Source of the DNA: Sabellastarte sp. h YS-2021
Taxonomy: Eukaryota > Annelida > Polychaeta > Sabellida > Sabellidae
Assembly (NCBI GenBank): GCA_964017235.1
Contig: OZ024934.1
Coordinates: forward strand, 78,954,706 to 79,018,705
Direction of reading: 5' to 3'
DNA length: 64,000 nt
The position numbers and the translations under genes were made by a program. The notes under the pieces were generated by a model. The model searched no databases and had not been told where the DNA came from. It was given only the letters and a program-made list of their open reading frames with translations. This document shows positions 44,600 to 54,628 of the stretch, piece by piece (positions within the stretch are counted from its first letter, which is position 1; every line of letters begins with the position of its first letter).

Positions 44600-45390
44600 C
44601 AGTTGTTGTTAAGAACTGTCTGGTTTGATGCTAATTTTTCCTTTGCTAACCATGTCCGCAATATTTGTAAGACATGCTTCATTAAAATTCGTGATCTCAG
44701 GCAGGTTAGAAAGTACTTGACTGATGAGGCTGCTATCCTGGCAGCTAATGCCTTGGTGAGCAGTCGCCTTGATTACTGCAACTCTCTCTTCAGGAGTCTG
44801 TCCAGTCTCAATATGCGTAAACTACAGTGTATTCAAAATACACTGGCCAGGATTATCACAAACTGTAACAAATACACGCGGGCATCTCCTATTCTCAAAC
44901 GACTCCATTGGCTCCCAGTTGAATCTCGCTGTATCTTCAAAACTGCCACTCTAGTTTATAAGTTTCTTCACAGTGGTCATCCCAGTTACTTTGGTCCTCT
45001 TCTGCCCACTCGTTGCGGAAGATATAGTACAAGATACAACCATCCAGATAAAAGGTTCCTGGAGGTTCCTCAATTCTGTCCATCTGTACATAAATCCAAA
45101 AATCACTTTGGCCACAGCTTTGCTTTTGATGCCCCCACAGTCTGGAATCATTTGCCTAATGAGGTACGTTCTGCCCCAACTCTCACCTGTTTCAGGAAAA
45201 GGTTAAAATCATATCTCTTCCACAAGGCATTCCCACCTTAGCTTACACTCTATCCGGCGTCTCCGTGGTACTGGACTTGGCAACAGCTATGGACAGATGA
45301 TTTCTTAAACTTGATTTTTGGTGTTGCGCCTTAGAGTCTGCCTAGCAGAGATTAAGCGCTATAAAAGTACAGAATAGAATAGAATAGAAC
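44600..45390 (+). mobile_element. 5'-truncated LINE, C-terminal RT and 3' tail
   Basis: The coding part ends the RT ORF at 45241 (next entry). It is followed by an untranslated segment (ACTCTATCCGGCGTCTCCGT) and the tail GTTGCGCCTTAGAGTCTGCC, then GAGATTAAGCGCTATAAAAG. It ends in repeated AGAAT (TACAGAATAGAATAGAAT). 5' truncation with a simple-repeat 3' end is the usual result of LINE insertion. The RT differs clearly from the copy at 1347-3008, so it is a second family. Confidence 0.9.
44615..45241 (+). pseudogene. LINE RT C-terminal region, truncated but open
   Basis: The open frame starts with VWFDANFSFANHVRNICK, just downstream of the missing YADD active site. It then reads LTDEAAILAANALVSSRLDY, CNSLFRSL, RASPILKRLHWLPVESR, KTATLVYKFLHSG, HFGHSFAFDAPTVWNHLPNE and FRKRLKSYLFHKAFPP. 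It aligns along its length with the other LINE's C-terminal part. It is about 205 codons without stops, so decay is limited, but without the palm it cannot be active. Confidence 0.9.
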
Positions 45391-45479
45391 CTGTCTTGTA
45401 CACAGCTGTAGTATCTAAATTGCCATTATTGCCTTAAGAAGTCCATAAATCACAAGTATTTCATTTTTGTGTTTTTTTA

Positions 45480-46245
45480 ATCTCCTGCCGGGAGGGAGAT
45501 TATAAAATGCCTCGTATGTGTGCGTGCATCGGTGGGAATGTGCGTGCGTGTGTCACACAGTTAAATAGCGCTTTTCTTTGTAACTGTTAGCTACAGTGTT
45601 TTGGTCAAAGATGAGTAAATAGCGCTTTTCTTTGTAACTGTTAGCTACAGTGTTTTGGTCAAAGGTGTTATTTTGCCACTTTCTAGATATCCTATTTAAT
45701 AAAGCATTTTCAGAGCTGTAGCTCCATAGCCAACTGAGTAATAGCTAATTTAACATTTTGCTAATGAGTAAATCATTTGTAACTTTAACACTATTAAATA
45801 TAGAGGTTTTTTTTACTGTGTTAAATTATTTTGGCCTATTTCCTTGTGTCCTCCATATTTTTACTTTGACATTTTTGCCAATGAGTAAATGACTTGTAAC
45901 TTCAATACCGTTAAATTTAAAGGTTTTTTTGTGATATATGTTGTTCACTTACTTTTTGATGATCTGTGTCTTGACAAATCTTCAGAGCTGCAGCTCCATA
46001 GCTAACTGAGTAATAGGTATTTCGACATTTTGCCAATGAGTAAACCACTTCTAACTTCAATAGCATTGAGTTCAGAGGGTTTTTTTGTGAAATATGTTGT
46101 TCACTTACTTTTTGATGATCTGTGTCATATCAAATTTTCAAAGCTCTAGTTCCATAGCCAGCTGAGTAATAGCTACTCTGAGATTTTGCAATTGTAAATT
46201 ACTTGCAACTTCGATACTATTTAATTTACAGTTTGTGACATATGG
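45480..46245 (+). repeat. Compound tandem repeat: 52-bp and about 155-bp units
   Basis: It opens TCTCCTGCCGGGAGGGAGAT, a short inverted repeat, and a GTGCGTGC tract. A unit of about 51-52 bp (AATAGCGCTTTTCTTTGTAA...) then occurs twice, at about 45565 and 45617. Next, about four units of roughly 115-155 bp each carry ATTTTGCCAATGAGTAAA, ACTTCAATACCGTTAAAT, a T-run, TTGTTCACTTACTTTTTGAT and CTCCATAGCTAACTGAGTAA. They begin near 45752, 45869, 46024 and 46180. This looks like a known type of mobile repeat end with internal tandem expansion. Confidence 0.75.
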
Positions 46246-48460
46246 TCTTCACCTATTTTTTGATGCTCTTATATCTGGCAACAGATGCATCCTTGGTCTA
46301 CCTGATGTTCTGTGTCGTGGCATATATTCATAGCTATGGCTTCATATTTGTATATCATATAGTTTTAATCCCACGTTGGAGATCATACCACTGCAGTGGT
46401 CTTGTTTTGAATATTGAAATACTGAAATTAAAGCTATACTTTACCAAATTTGTTTTGTATTTATTATCCACCAGTTTGCATAATAAGTAAAATAAGTCCA
46501 TATTTAAAAAGAACATGCTACCAAAGTATCCATAGTTAGGGGCATCTGGGAATATAAAACCTTGAGATTTCTCCACTATTGAAAGGGATGTAAAACAGTA
46601 ATTGATCCTATATTTATGTATTCATATTAAGGGGCGACAGGCGTCCTTATTTCCTGATATATGCTCACTGGATAACAAAAAAAAAGAGATGCCTAATTAC
46701 TAAATAGTTATGATTAACATATGGCTCTATTCTGATCAGATTTCATATATGTAACAAGGAACAAAGACTTTACAATTAAGACAAACTACACAGTGTAAAA
46801 CATAACTGAACATTTCTGAAAGCAACCTTGGTAGGAGAACTGATAACAAAGTTCTGAACCCAGTCAGCTCAAAACCTTGGGAAGGAATCAGTTCACATTT
46901 TTTGTGGTGTAAATTAGAAGCACATGATGTAACATTAAATGTGATGCTTCTTCATCTAAGAATATCCAGTATAATCTTTGTTCCCCTTTCTTCATATCAA
47001 CTCAGTGTGACCTGACAAATGATGGTGTGGTGTGGCCTTTGATTTTGGCTTAATCTATTGGTTCAGCTTAATGGGTCCTAGATTTTTTCTTCACTCCGAT
47101 GTTCTGGTTGCTTGGTTCTAGATCAGATAGAATGTAAAGGAATATTTACTTTCTTATGTTCGCAGTCCAAGATATACCTGTATAGCATTGACCAATATTT
47201 TGCAAGTTATCTGAAGCCTCCTATGATTTTGTCTATAGTTTTTGTTGTGTGTCTACAATATACAAGGTTGTCAGTCTAGGTGTTTCTTCTGGTTAAAATC
47301 AATTAAATTACATAGTCACACGAATTATCCAGGGCAATATATTGAAGGCACGCCACACAGTAATCAATGAGCTGAGGAATCATTCACAAAAAATTACACT
47401 TTTAATATATTTGGTACTAAATATATTGTCTCATTTCCTGGCAACCGACGTTTCTTCACTGACTATACAATTTCATTTTGGGCACAAAAATACCATATGC
47501 TCCAGCCTATTATAACTTTGATACATTCATATTACTCATTATGCATATATTTGAATATAAAGGTTTTGTCTTTGTGTTTCAGAGAAAATATAATACAATA
47601 TTCACACAAACTCTTTAGCGATAATATGATTTTTATCTCTATGAAGATAAAACATTTCTTTTGTCTGGAAAAAGACATATTATTTATGGAACATTTTCAG
47701 GTAGAGGTATCTTGTTGTTCTGATTAATAGCCACAGAACATAATCTGTGTAAGGATACATCTGTTAGTCACACCATAGAGATTTGGTCTTTTGAGTAAGG
47801 CGCCGTTGCATCTTTTAGCTTTGGGATAGTTGGAAAATCTACATCCACCATAACAAAACTGAAAAAAAGAAGTCTTCGACATGTTTTCTTTTGTGAGTCA
47901 GTTTTCTTCCCGTGAATATGCTTCATTGTATGTTCCTTTACATTGCTGAGATAAATTAGTCAACTATTGTGTAATGGACAAATGTAGATGATACTCATAG
48001 TTCAACCAAAGCCATTCAGTAGGCAAACTTAAATATGAATGTTCAGTTTATTTATTATAGCCCTCAATGAAGAATGTTAAGCCTGATTTCATTTTTTTTA
48101 AAAAGGAGACGTGGTGAAAATATTACAAGTGTCATGGTATAGAATTTGTTTATTATACACCCCCAGTGATCAATATATCATATCATTAATTTCATGGTTA
48201 ATATATATTAGTTAGTTGCCAAATATTTACTTTATTATGATCGGCCACTACTTGTCCCAAGTTTGATTTGGCCATAGTTAGATAAAACTCTGGTAATTGT
48301 GGTTGCACAATCTCCTCACATTTTAACTATTCTGGGTTCGAATTTAGATTCTGGTTGCAAGTAGCAGAGAGGGCAGTCACTATGGCTTGTAAGTTTTGTG
48401 ACTTGGCAGAAGTACTTTGATGGTTACCTTACTCTTTGCACATGTCAGCACAAAACCATG
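46246..48460. other. Intron 4, unassigned AT-rich sequence
   Basis: No exon or well-defined repeat. Around 46440-46530 (TTATTATCCACCAGTTTGCA, GTAAAATAAGTCC) there is weak similarity to 53660-53720 and 61910-61940, suggesting one more old dispersed family. Open frames up to 82 codons are unremarkable. Confidence 0.45.
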
Positions 48461-48465
48461 GGCCG

Positions 48466-48650
48466 GTTTCACAAAACAACTTAGCCCGGACTTAGAGCTT
48501 AAGTTACAACTATTGTCTTAGACTTTGTCTACATCTGTGGTCTTAGACTTAGCAGATTTTTTTCCAAAGCAGCTAAGTTTAAGCTTTGCTAAGTCTTGGG
48601 CTTAAAATTAAGTACGCTTGGGAATGGGCTTAACCTTTGTAAACAAAAAC
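48466..48650 (+). repeat. Partial MITE-like end related to the 23194 element
   Basis: GGGCCGGTTTCACAAAACAA, then CTTAGCCCGGACTTAGAGCT resembles the left end of the 23194 element (GGGGCCGGATTCATGAAAGG). CTTAGACTTAGCAG and CTAAGTCTTGGGCTTAA inside are inverted relative to the start. A matching right end was not found. Confidence 0.45.
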
Positions 48651-48788
48651 TTTAACATGGTTGTCCTATATATGTGTCTCCATTTCTAAACTGAAAAGGC
48701 TGTAAATAAAGTGTGAAGTAGTCTGTTGAAGTTTTATGTGGTTAGACGGTTTTACATTGCAAAACAGCGTTTTTCATTAAAAAAATCC

Positions 48789-48895
48789 TATATCTCACCA
48801 GTATGCGTCAAACAAAAGATATATTTCATCAATATGCGTCAAACAAAGGATATACGTCACCAGTATGCGTCAAACAAAGGATATATGTCCCCAAT
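48789..48895 (+). repeat. 31-bp minisatellite, about 3.4 units
   Basis: Units start at 48802, 48833 and 48864 (TATGCGTCAAACAAAGGATA, then TATGTCACCAG), exactly 31 bp apart, with a partial unit before. The 61-codon open frame across it is periodic only by the repeat. Confidence 0.9.
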
Positions 48896-48921
48896 AGTAT
48901 ATTTTGACTAGAAATAAAGGA

Positions 48922-49562
48922 CCCAGTAAACATTAAAAACGTTTTAAAATGGTTTAAACGTTTACAAAAAGTTTTGAAATGTTTGATAAACAGTATGCAT
49001 TAAACATTTAAACAACATTTGTTGACAATGTTTTGTAAATATTTGCTCTTAAATGTTTTACAAAAGTTAATAGCAACTGGTTTGCTTCCTGTCAAATGTT
49101 TTGAAAACATTCTATTACAAACGTTTTTTATACCCATATTTTTAGAATGCTTATTAAACGTTTAACTTCAAACATTTCCAAACAAAGATGGTGGTGAACA
49201 ACAATAGGGGATTTTAAAGAACTTTGTCAAAAATTGCCCCACATGCAAAAAAAGTAATAATTCAACGGGGGCACAATTCCTAAGCCACTATCTTACAATT
49301 AAAAACATAAAAATAATATTTTCATTAGAGAGCAACCTAAATTAAATTGGACCTCTGACCCCAATTAAGGCTAATATTGCTAAGCAATACTAAAAGTAAT
49401 ATTTCAGTTTTTTTTCTAACAATTGTCATTAAATGTTTAATAAACAGTATACATAAACATTTTAAAAACCCTTTATCATAAATGGTTTTCAGACTCATCA
49501 TTTTTAACCTTTGCCAAACGTTTTCTTTCAAGCGTTTGCAAAACTCAAAATTGTTTACTGGG
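48922..49562. mobile_element. MITE-like element with CCCAGTAAACA inverted ends
   Basis: It begins CCCAGTAAACATTAAAAACG and ends AAAATTGTTTACTGGG, giving exact 11-bp terminal inverted repeats with further loose pairing inside. The interior is rich in AAACGTTT/ACATTTAAAC-type short motifs in both directions (48940-49140 and 49430-49550), so it can fold back. No transposase. It is 641 bp. Flanks show no obvious target duplication. Confidence 0.75.
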
Positions 49563-50708
49563 GGTTATATGATCAAGAACACCACTGTGGTTATTTCATA
49601 CGATAGTCTAAGCTCGGTGACTTAAGTCATCCTTTATGACATCCAACTCAGACCCGGACTCATCTATAACAAAAGGCTCAGATATAAAACCATTCTGTTT
49701 TATGAGACATTTAAATCTGTGAGTACAGAGATAAAATGCAACAAATGTATGATGCCTTTCAATTTATTAGTTATTACTTGCTGATCATTTTTAATTTACA
49801 GTGAATGATAGTGACAAACCATCAAAATTGTCATTTGCCTCAAGTTTTGGGCACCTTCTTGAAAGTATCTTAAACTTAATCCAAGTTGGAAGGCTTAGCA
49901 GTTGCAGAAGTCTATAAGCCTTTGACAGGCCATTGTTCCAGCCAGTAATGACCCTGTTTCTGGAGTTTTCTCTGTACACTGTTGGCTCCTTTATCTTCCT
50001 TATGCCATAAGAATGGAATATGCTGCAGCTGACCTTTTCTCTAAGGCCCACACATTTGCATTAGTATCAGTACTGTGGTCTGAAGCTGTAGATAATGGTA
50101 TTTCAGGTGTCAATTAGCCTCTCACCGTATTCTGTTTTTGTGGCCAAGACGCACTACAGGCACTACTGGCTAGATTTGTAGGTATTTACATAATGCCTTA
50201 TTCTTTCATGTACTGCCAGACTTCTGTCAGTAAAATTTGGACACTGTAGTATTCTGTGCATTCCACGGCCACACACAGAATTTTTAACTGTTTAAAATTT
50301 CTGTCCACCATAGGAGATATCAAGGTCACCTCCCATTACCAGTCATAGCATCTGGGTGTCCCATCATTTCTATAGCTGTTCTGCTGTCACTCCAGCTAAT
50401 TCAGTGTTATTTGTATCTTTCTGTGTCTCTGATAAAATTTTTTGTTTTCTGTTACATTACTGTGTCTTCAAAATGTCTTTACAGTATCTCTTACTGTCAC
50501 CAACCTTGTCCATTATACATCCCAATTCTGATTCATTTATGTGGCATAACTGTAGCTAGAGGTGTGCAGTTGGCTTTCACAAGAGGTACAGAATTTTTCT
50601 TCGTCTTTCCTGTGCTGTATTTAATCACCGGAAAAACAACCTGTAGTGTGGCTACTGCATTATGGTCTTGCAGGTCTCTGTGTAGGCTTCATACTTAAGG
50701 CTGTTGTA

Positions 50709-51112
50709 TTGTGTATTTATACTTGCTGCAATATCTCCATTACCACAGGATTAGCCATACTTGACCCATGAGTACAAGTACAGCCCATCCACTAGTGACT
50801 GGCATTCCCCTAACAGACAGAGGTTCAGGGATGACCATTTATCATGATCCCTGAAGTTCTTTAGCCTACCACTGGGGATAGGACCCAGTGACAGAGGGCC
50901 TCCATTTTAAGTGAAGATCCTAGCCACTATATATCTGTCTGTACCTGGGATCAAGGTCCTCAATGGCCCGATGGTTAGCTGATGGCCTGGCCCAATATGA
51001 CAAGGGGCTGTTGAACGGGACTTAAAACTCCAACTCTGACTTTGTACCTTGGATCGAACCCAGGTCCTCTTTGTTTCTTAGGCCAGTGTATTACCAATTA
51101 GGCCACAGGGTC
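50709..51112 (-). mobile_element. SINE family B, copy 5 (- strand), interrupted by a family C SINE
   Basis: + strand blocks in order: GTATTTATACTTGCTGCAAT, AAGTACAGCCCATCCACTAG, GGTTCAGGGATGACCATTTA, ACTGGGGATAGGACCCAGTG and TATATCTGTCTGTACCTGGG, then an insert, then GGATCGAACCCAGGTCCTCT and AATTAGGCCACAG. It is a full-length family B copy split at 50953-51043. Confidence 0.85.
50953..51043 (+). mobile_element. Family C SINE nested in family B
   Basis: CCTCAATGGCCCGATGGTTA gives a tRNA-like head (A box TGGCCCGATGG). It is followed by GGGGCTGTTGAACGGGACTT and AAAACTCCAACTCTGACTTT, the family C tail. It is flanked by GTACCTGGGATC (50941-50952) and GTACCTTGGATC (51044-51055), a 12-bp target duplication with one mismatch. 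The body is shorter than at 52286. Confidence 0.85.
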
Positions 51113-51828
51113 ATCAATATCAGTGCAGTACAAAATCTGATACAATAAGCACTGACCCCTCTTTACACTGAAGGCAATAGTAAAAAAAGCAATTAAAATC
51201 AGTTAAGGAATGTAAAGTATTTAAGGGGTGGAAATGTAATGATACATCTGATTTGAAAGTATTTTGAGCGATGATTGAGGATATTGCTGTGAAAGAACAC
51301 ATACATGGTGTCACATAAATGATGTACGCACCAAAGCAGCAATACTGCTAAGAATATTAAGTTTTTTTTCAGCTTTCACTGTCAAATAGATGGTATACAA
51401 TACCTCAGCTGCCAGTTAGGGTTTGTTTATTATTGTGAATAACCCATATTAATTTCTCATAGTGAAATTCCAGAACGAAAACTTCTCCATTATATTCTGA
51501 CTGGTTTAGAAAAAATAACATTAGTTTGCAACTAGCATCAAAGAGGTTAATCATTGTGCTAAATCTAATCAGATCACCTAAAAGTTGATTAGATAGGAGT
51601 CATTAAATGTAACATAAGGGAGCAACATAGGGGAGATTAGTTAGTATGGGTTCTACGTGGGCAAAAAACATTTACATGTCAACATGTCTAATTCACAGCT
51701 ATTTCTGTAGCTTACAATTAATTAAGCTGGTCGATATTTATCACAAACTTTTCTCTTGAATCTGAAATCTTTTGATGTTGTCAAGATAAACCATCTGAAC
51801 TCGTTCCTCATTCTCAGAAGAACACATA

Positions 51829-52005
51829 AATTTAGTATTTAATCTACAGAATCTGATACTATTTTGGCAAAAATGAATTGACATCTCTCCACATGAAAGC
51901 TAAACGCCCAACTCCAAGACTAGATAAAGGTCTTAAACAAAAAAACCCTTAGCATACTGGATTTATGTGTATGTTGTTGTGTAAATTAGGTCAAGATAAA
52001 GTGGA
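51829..52005 (+). repeat. Dispersed or duplicated segment, left copy
   Basis: TTTAGTATTTAATCTACAGA, TCTGATACTATTTTGGCAAA, ACATGAAAGCTAAACGCCCA, GATAAAGGTCTTAAAC and CTTAGCATACTGGATTTATG recur in order at 53927-54085. The two are about 2.1 kb apart in the same orientation. Confidence 0.85.
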
Positions 52006-52285
52006 TATTTTTACTGATATCATTTGATTAGTTTCAACCACATAAGCTTTCTATTTTGACCTGATAATAATGGTGAGGGTGTGAATCCCTATAGTGCCCC
52101 ATCATAGTACAGACAATATTTCAGGATGTTGGAGAAGGCAGAAAAAAAACAAAGGTGGTATACTGTACCTCCTAGTTACAAACGTATAGCTACAGTTTGC
52201 TACAGAAGAAAAGAAAAGAACAGCTGCAGCAGTGATACGGCACTCTGCATTTACAGGCAGTAAAGGTCATGCTGACTATGAGAGG

Positions 52286-52441
52286 TCCACGGTGGCCTAA
52301 TGGTTAGCAAGTTTGGCATCTAGTTGCACACTGTCATATCTGTGTGGGTTTGACTCCCACAAGTGACAATGCTGAGGACCTTTCAGAAATATGACCCTGG
52401 CTGTTGAGCAGGATGTAAAATCCCAACTTTGACTTTGTCAT
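52286..52441 (+). mobile_element. SINE family C (tRNA-derived)
   Basis: The head is GTCCACGGTGGCCTAATGGT (A box TGGCCTAATGG), followed by a TGTGTGGGTTTGACTCCCAC block that serves as B box. Next is TGAGGACCTTTCAGAAATAT, and the tail CCTGGCTGTTGAGCAGGATG, then TAAAATCCCAACTTTGAC. Other copies or tails are at 36573, 50953 and 52768. Confidence 0.8.
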
Positions 52442-52497
52442 ACTATATAGTTGAAAATTTTGGACATTTGAAAACGTATGTGTGGGTGACCACGGAA

Positions 52498-52605
52498 AGC
52501 ACAGAGTGCCACAGTAAGCAAACTTAACTGACAGAAGTGTGACAGTACATAGAGGAATGAGACATTGTATAGAATAACCTGAATGAATCCAATACCGTCT
52601 GTAAG
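52498..52605 (+). repeat. Single diverged unit of the 94-bp repeat
   Basis: AGCACAGAGTGCCACAGTAA, then GCAAACTTAACTGACAGAAG and CAGTACATAGAGGAATGAGA, matches the units at 30378 and 30472. It lies directly after the family C SINE. Confidence 0.7.
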
Positions 52606-52767
52606 TGTTATTAGGGCATTAACCTCATCAAAATATCTTACCTTTTCCACAATTGCCTGGTAAAGACCATGCAAACAGGACTGGACGTTGTCAGACTGCA
52701 ACACAATTTTATTTATTTGTGATATCATAAGTAACCCAACTAATCAAGATGACTTACCTTTATTTCC

Positions 52768-52815
52768 TTGGCATGGATCTGGCTGTTGAACAGGAAATCA
52801 AACCCTAACTTTGAC
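52768..52815 (+). repeat. Family C tail fragment
   Basis: GGATCTGGCTGTTGAACAGG, then AAATCAAACCCTAACTTTGAC, equals the family C 3' end. No head is present. Confidence 0.6.
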
Positions 52816-53113
52816 CTTTGGCATAGATACTAGACTTCTGCAATTAGCACTGTATGTCGGCAAAATTGTTAACTACTTTTAAACAGATCAACTATCAAAG
52901 CTATGTATCATACTTCAGCAAAAGGTAGTGTTGTTCCACAGGGTTAAATGTCAATAGTTTTATAAAGTTGTTACTTTAAGATATGGGTATATTTTATGAG
53001 TGCATTTTTTTGTTTTAAGGGAGATATTTTCACACTTGAATTTATTTGCTATTGCAACATCCTGTGAGGAGAGCTATTTGTTTTTCTAATACTTCCATAT
53101 CTTGCCTCTTACT

Positions 53114-53335
53114 TGCCACTGTGACCTAGTGGTTTACACACTTGCCTATGAACACATATGACCTGAGTTCAAATCCAGATACACACTGATACATAGTGAG
53201 TTGAATGACCACTTAAAATGGCAAAAAATCCAGGGATTTTGATAGATGAGTAATCTTAGTCACTAGAGAGCTTATAGCAGTACCTGGAATAGCACTCTGA
53301 AGTCTGTAGTAAAGGAAATATTGCTTTGAGTATTT
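53114..53335 (+). mobile_element. SINE family B, copy 6 (diverged)
   Basis: TGCCACTGTGACCTAGTGGT, TGACCTGAGTTCAAATCCAG (B-box-like), ATACACACTGATACATAGTG, ACCACTTAAAATGGC and TAGTCACTAGAGAGC, ending TCTGTAGTAAAGGAAATATT. Confidence 0.75.
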
Positions 53336-53374
53336 GTGTTCCTCTGTATGTGTAAAACATTGTGTTATTTTGTT

Positions 53375-53580
53375 TGCAAAATTGTGGACTGATTTTGATG
53401 AAACTTTCAGAAAATATTGACAATGGTGCAAGGAACCGATGATAAATTTTGGTGGTGATCTAGATCACCCTCTGGATCCATAATTTTTTAAAAGAATATT
53501 TTAATCATTTCTCTCATAAGCCATGTTGGAGCTATTGGACCTTGAAGGAGGTCTACTCTCTCTGAGTACTTTTCTAGTTT
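53375..53580 (-). repeat. E-family repeat, copy 3 (- strand)
   Basis: The + strand reads TGTTTGCAAAATTGTGGACT, TTTTGATGAAACTTTCAGAA and GGAACCGATGATAAATTTTG, ending GGAGGTCTACTCTCTCTGAG, then TACTTTTCTAG. This is the reverse of the copy at 25650. Confidence 0.7.
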
Positions 53581-53926
53581 AACATTTTTTTCACAAGAGA
53601 AGCTATACAGGACAAGACTAGTGTATGTTGTGTTTTCGAGTGATAATTTCTTTCATTTAGGAGTATTTCATATTTATTATCCACAAATTTGTTTGAATAA
53701 TAACAGAAATAAGTATATATCCTAATATAGAAAATTGGTCTGTGAAGCATATCATTAGTTAGGGGCAACAGTTGATATATGAACTTCAATCTTTGGATTT
53801 TTCAACCATTTCTGCATAAACAATATAATATTTTCACGCTATGCACTCATATGATAATTGTCATCTTCATTCTTGATTGTTTTTTTTTCATTTATGTCAT
53901 TCAAGAAATTTTCCAATTGTATATTT

Positions 53927-54090
53927 ATTTAGTATTTAATCCACAGATTCTGATACTATTTTGGCAAAAACAAATTGCCATCTCTCAACGTGAAAGCTAA
54001 ATGCCCAATACAAAGACCAGATAAAGGCCTCAAACCAAAAACCTTAGTATACTGGATTTTTGAGTGTTATTGTGTAACTTAGGTAAATTG
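53927..54090 (+). repeat. Dispersed or duplicated segment, right copy
   Basis: Partner of 51829-52005. It ends just before the 27-bp repeats that lead to the exon 5 acceptor. Confidence 0.85.
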
Positions 54091-54178
54091 TTGTACATAT
54101 ATGGGTATTCTCAGTCTGTGTCCATATATGGGTATTCTCATTCTATGTACATATATGGGTATTCTCAATCTATTGTTG
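54091..54178 (+). repeat. 27-28 bp tandem repeat at the exon 5 splice acceptor
   Basis: Three units start near 54093, 54121 and 54148 (TACATATATGGGTATTCTCA, then about 8 bp). The third runs into TCTATTGTTGTAG, the acceptor of exon 5. It replaces part of what would be the polypyrimidine and branch-point region. Confidence 0.85.
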
Positions 54179-54181
54179 TAG

Positions 54182-54323
54182 CATCCTGGGAGGAGAGTTG
54201 TTTGACAGAGTGATCTGTGAAGAGTTTGTGCTGTCAGAGAAAGCCTGCGTATGCTTCACCCGTCAGATCTGTGAGGGAGTCCAGTACATGCATTCCAACA
54301 ACATCATCCACCTCGATATGAAG
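54182..54323 (+). CDS. MYLK-like: MLCK-like kinase, exon 5 of 5 visible (alpha-D to catalytic loop)
   Basis: This 142-nt exon runs between TTGTTGTAG and AAG|GTAGGT. The first base completes Ala; it then reads ILGGELFDRVICEEFVLSEK, ACVCFTRQICEGVQYMHSNN and IIHLDMK, ending in phase 0. GGELFDRV is the alpha-D start, where the Glu contacts ATP ribose. FTRQICEGVQYMH is alpha-E. IIHLDMK is the catalytic loop: His-Leu-Asp in place of His-Arg-Asp, with the catalytic Asp and the following Lys present. HLD[LMI]K is typical of MLCK, titin and twitchin kinases. The next residues should be PEN, and no exon starting that way was found in the remaining 9.7 kb. Confidence 0.95.
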
Positions 54324-54396
54324 GTAGGTCACCACATAGCAGTACATTGTTGCCTGTTGTGTAATGAATGAGACAGTCTTGCTGAGGAAATCATGT

Positions 54397-54628
54397 TTTA
54401 TTAAGCGTGAGCTCTAGCGAAGCCGGCACTTCTAGGAATCACTCTTTTTTTTTGTCTCCGGACTTTCATGAATTCAGGTGCAGTGTGATGAGTATCTGTT
54501 CATTGAAGTTAAGTTGCAATGTGGTACATTAGTAGTGGGATGGGTGACCGCTTCGGTGTACAGGTTGTGTCTCTGATGGCTTTGCAGCTTGCAATAGTAG
54601 ACCGAAACCCCTTTCGACCTTGTTTATT
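54397..54628 (+). mobile_element. Family D element with 5S rRNA-like core, copy 5
   Basis: It begins AAGCGTGAGCTCTAGCGAAG, then CTTCTAGGAATCAC, a T-rich stretch and CAGTGTGATGAGTATCTG. It continues with TTGAAGTTAAGTTGCAATG and AGTAGTGGGATGGGTGACCG, and ends AGACCGAAACCCCTTTCGAC. It begins 73 bp downstream of exon 5. An 81-codon open frame spanning it and the next copy is a shadow. Confidence 0.8.

Larger units (their letters stand above)
35934..54181 (+). other. Intron 4 of the kinase gene (18,248 bp)
   Basis: GTAAGT to TTGTTGTAG, phase 2, joining GC|C as Ala. It is filled with SINEs, satellites, palindrome clusters, MITE-like elements, a truncated LINE and two local duplications, all listed separately. 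No further kinase exon was seen. The joined protein has no missing segment between hinge and alpha-D, so none is needed. Confidence 0.85.
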
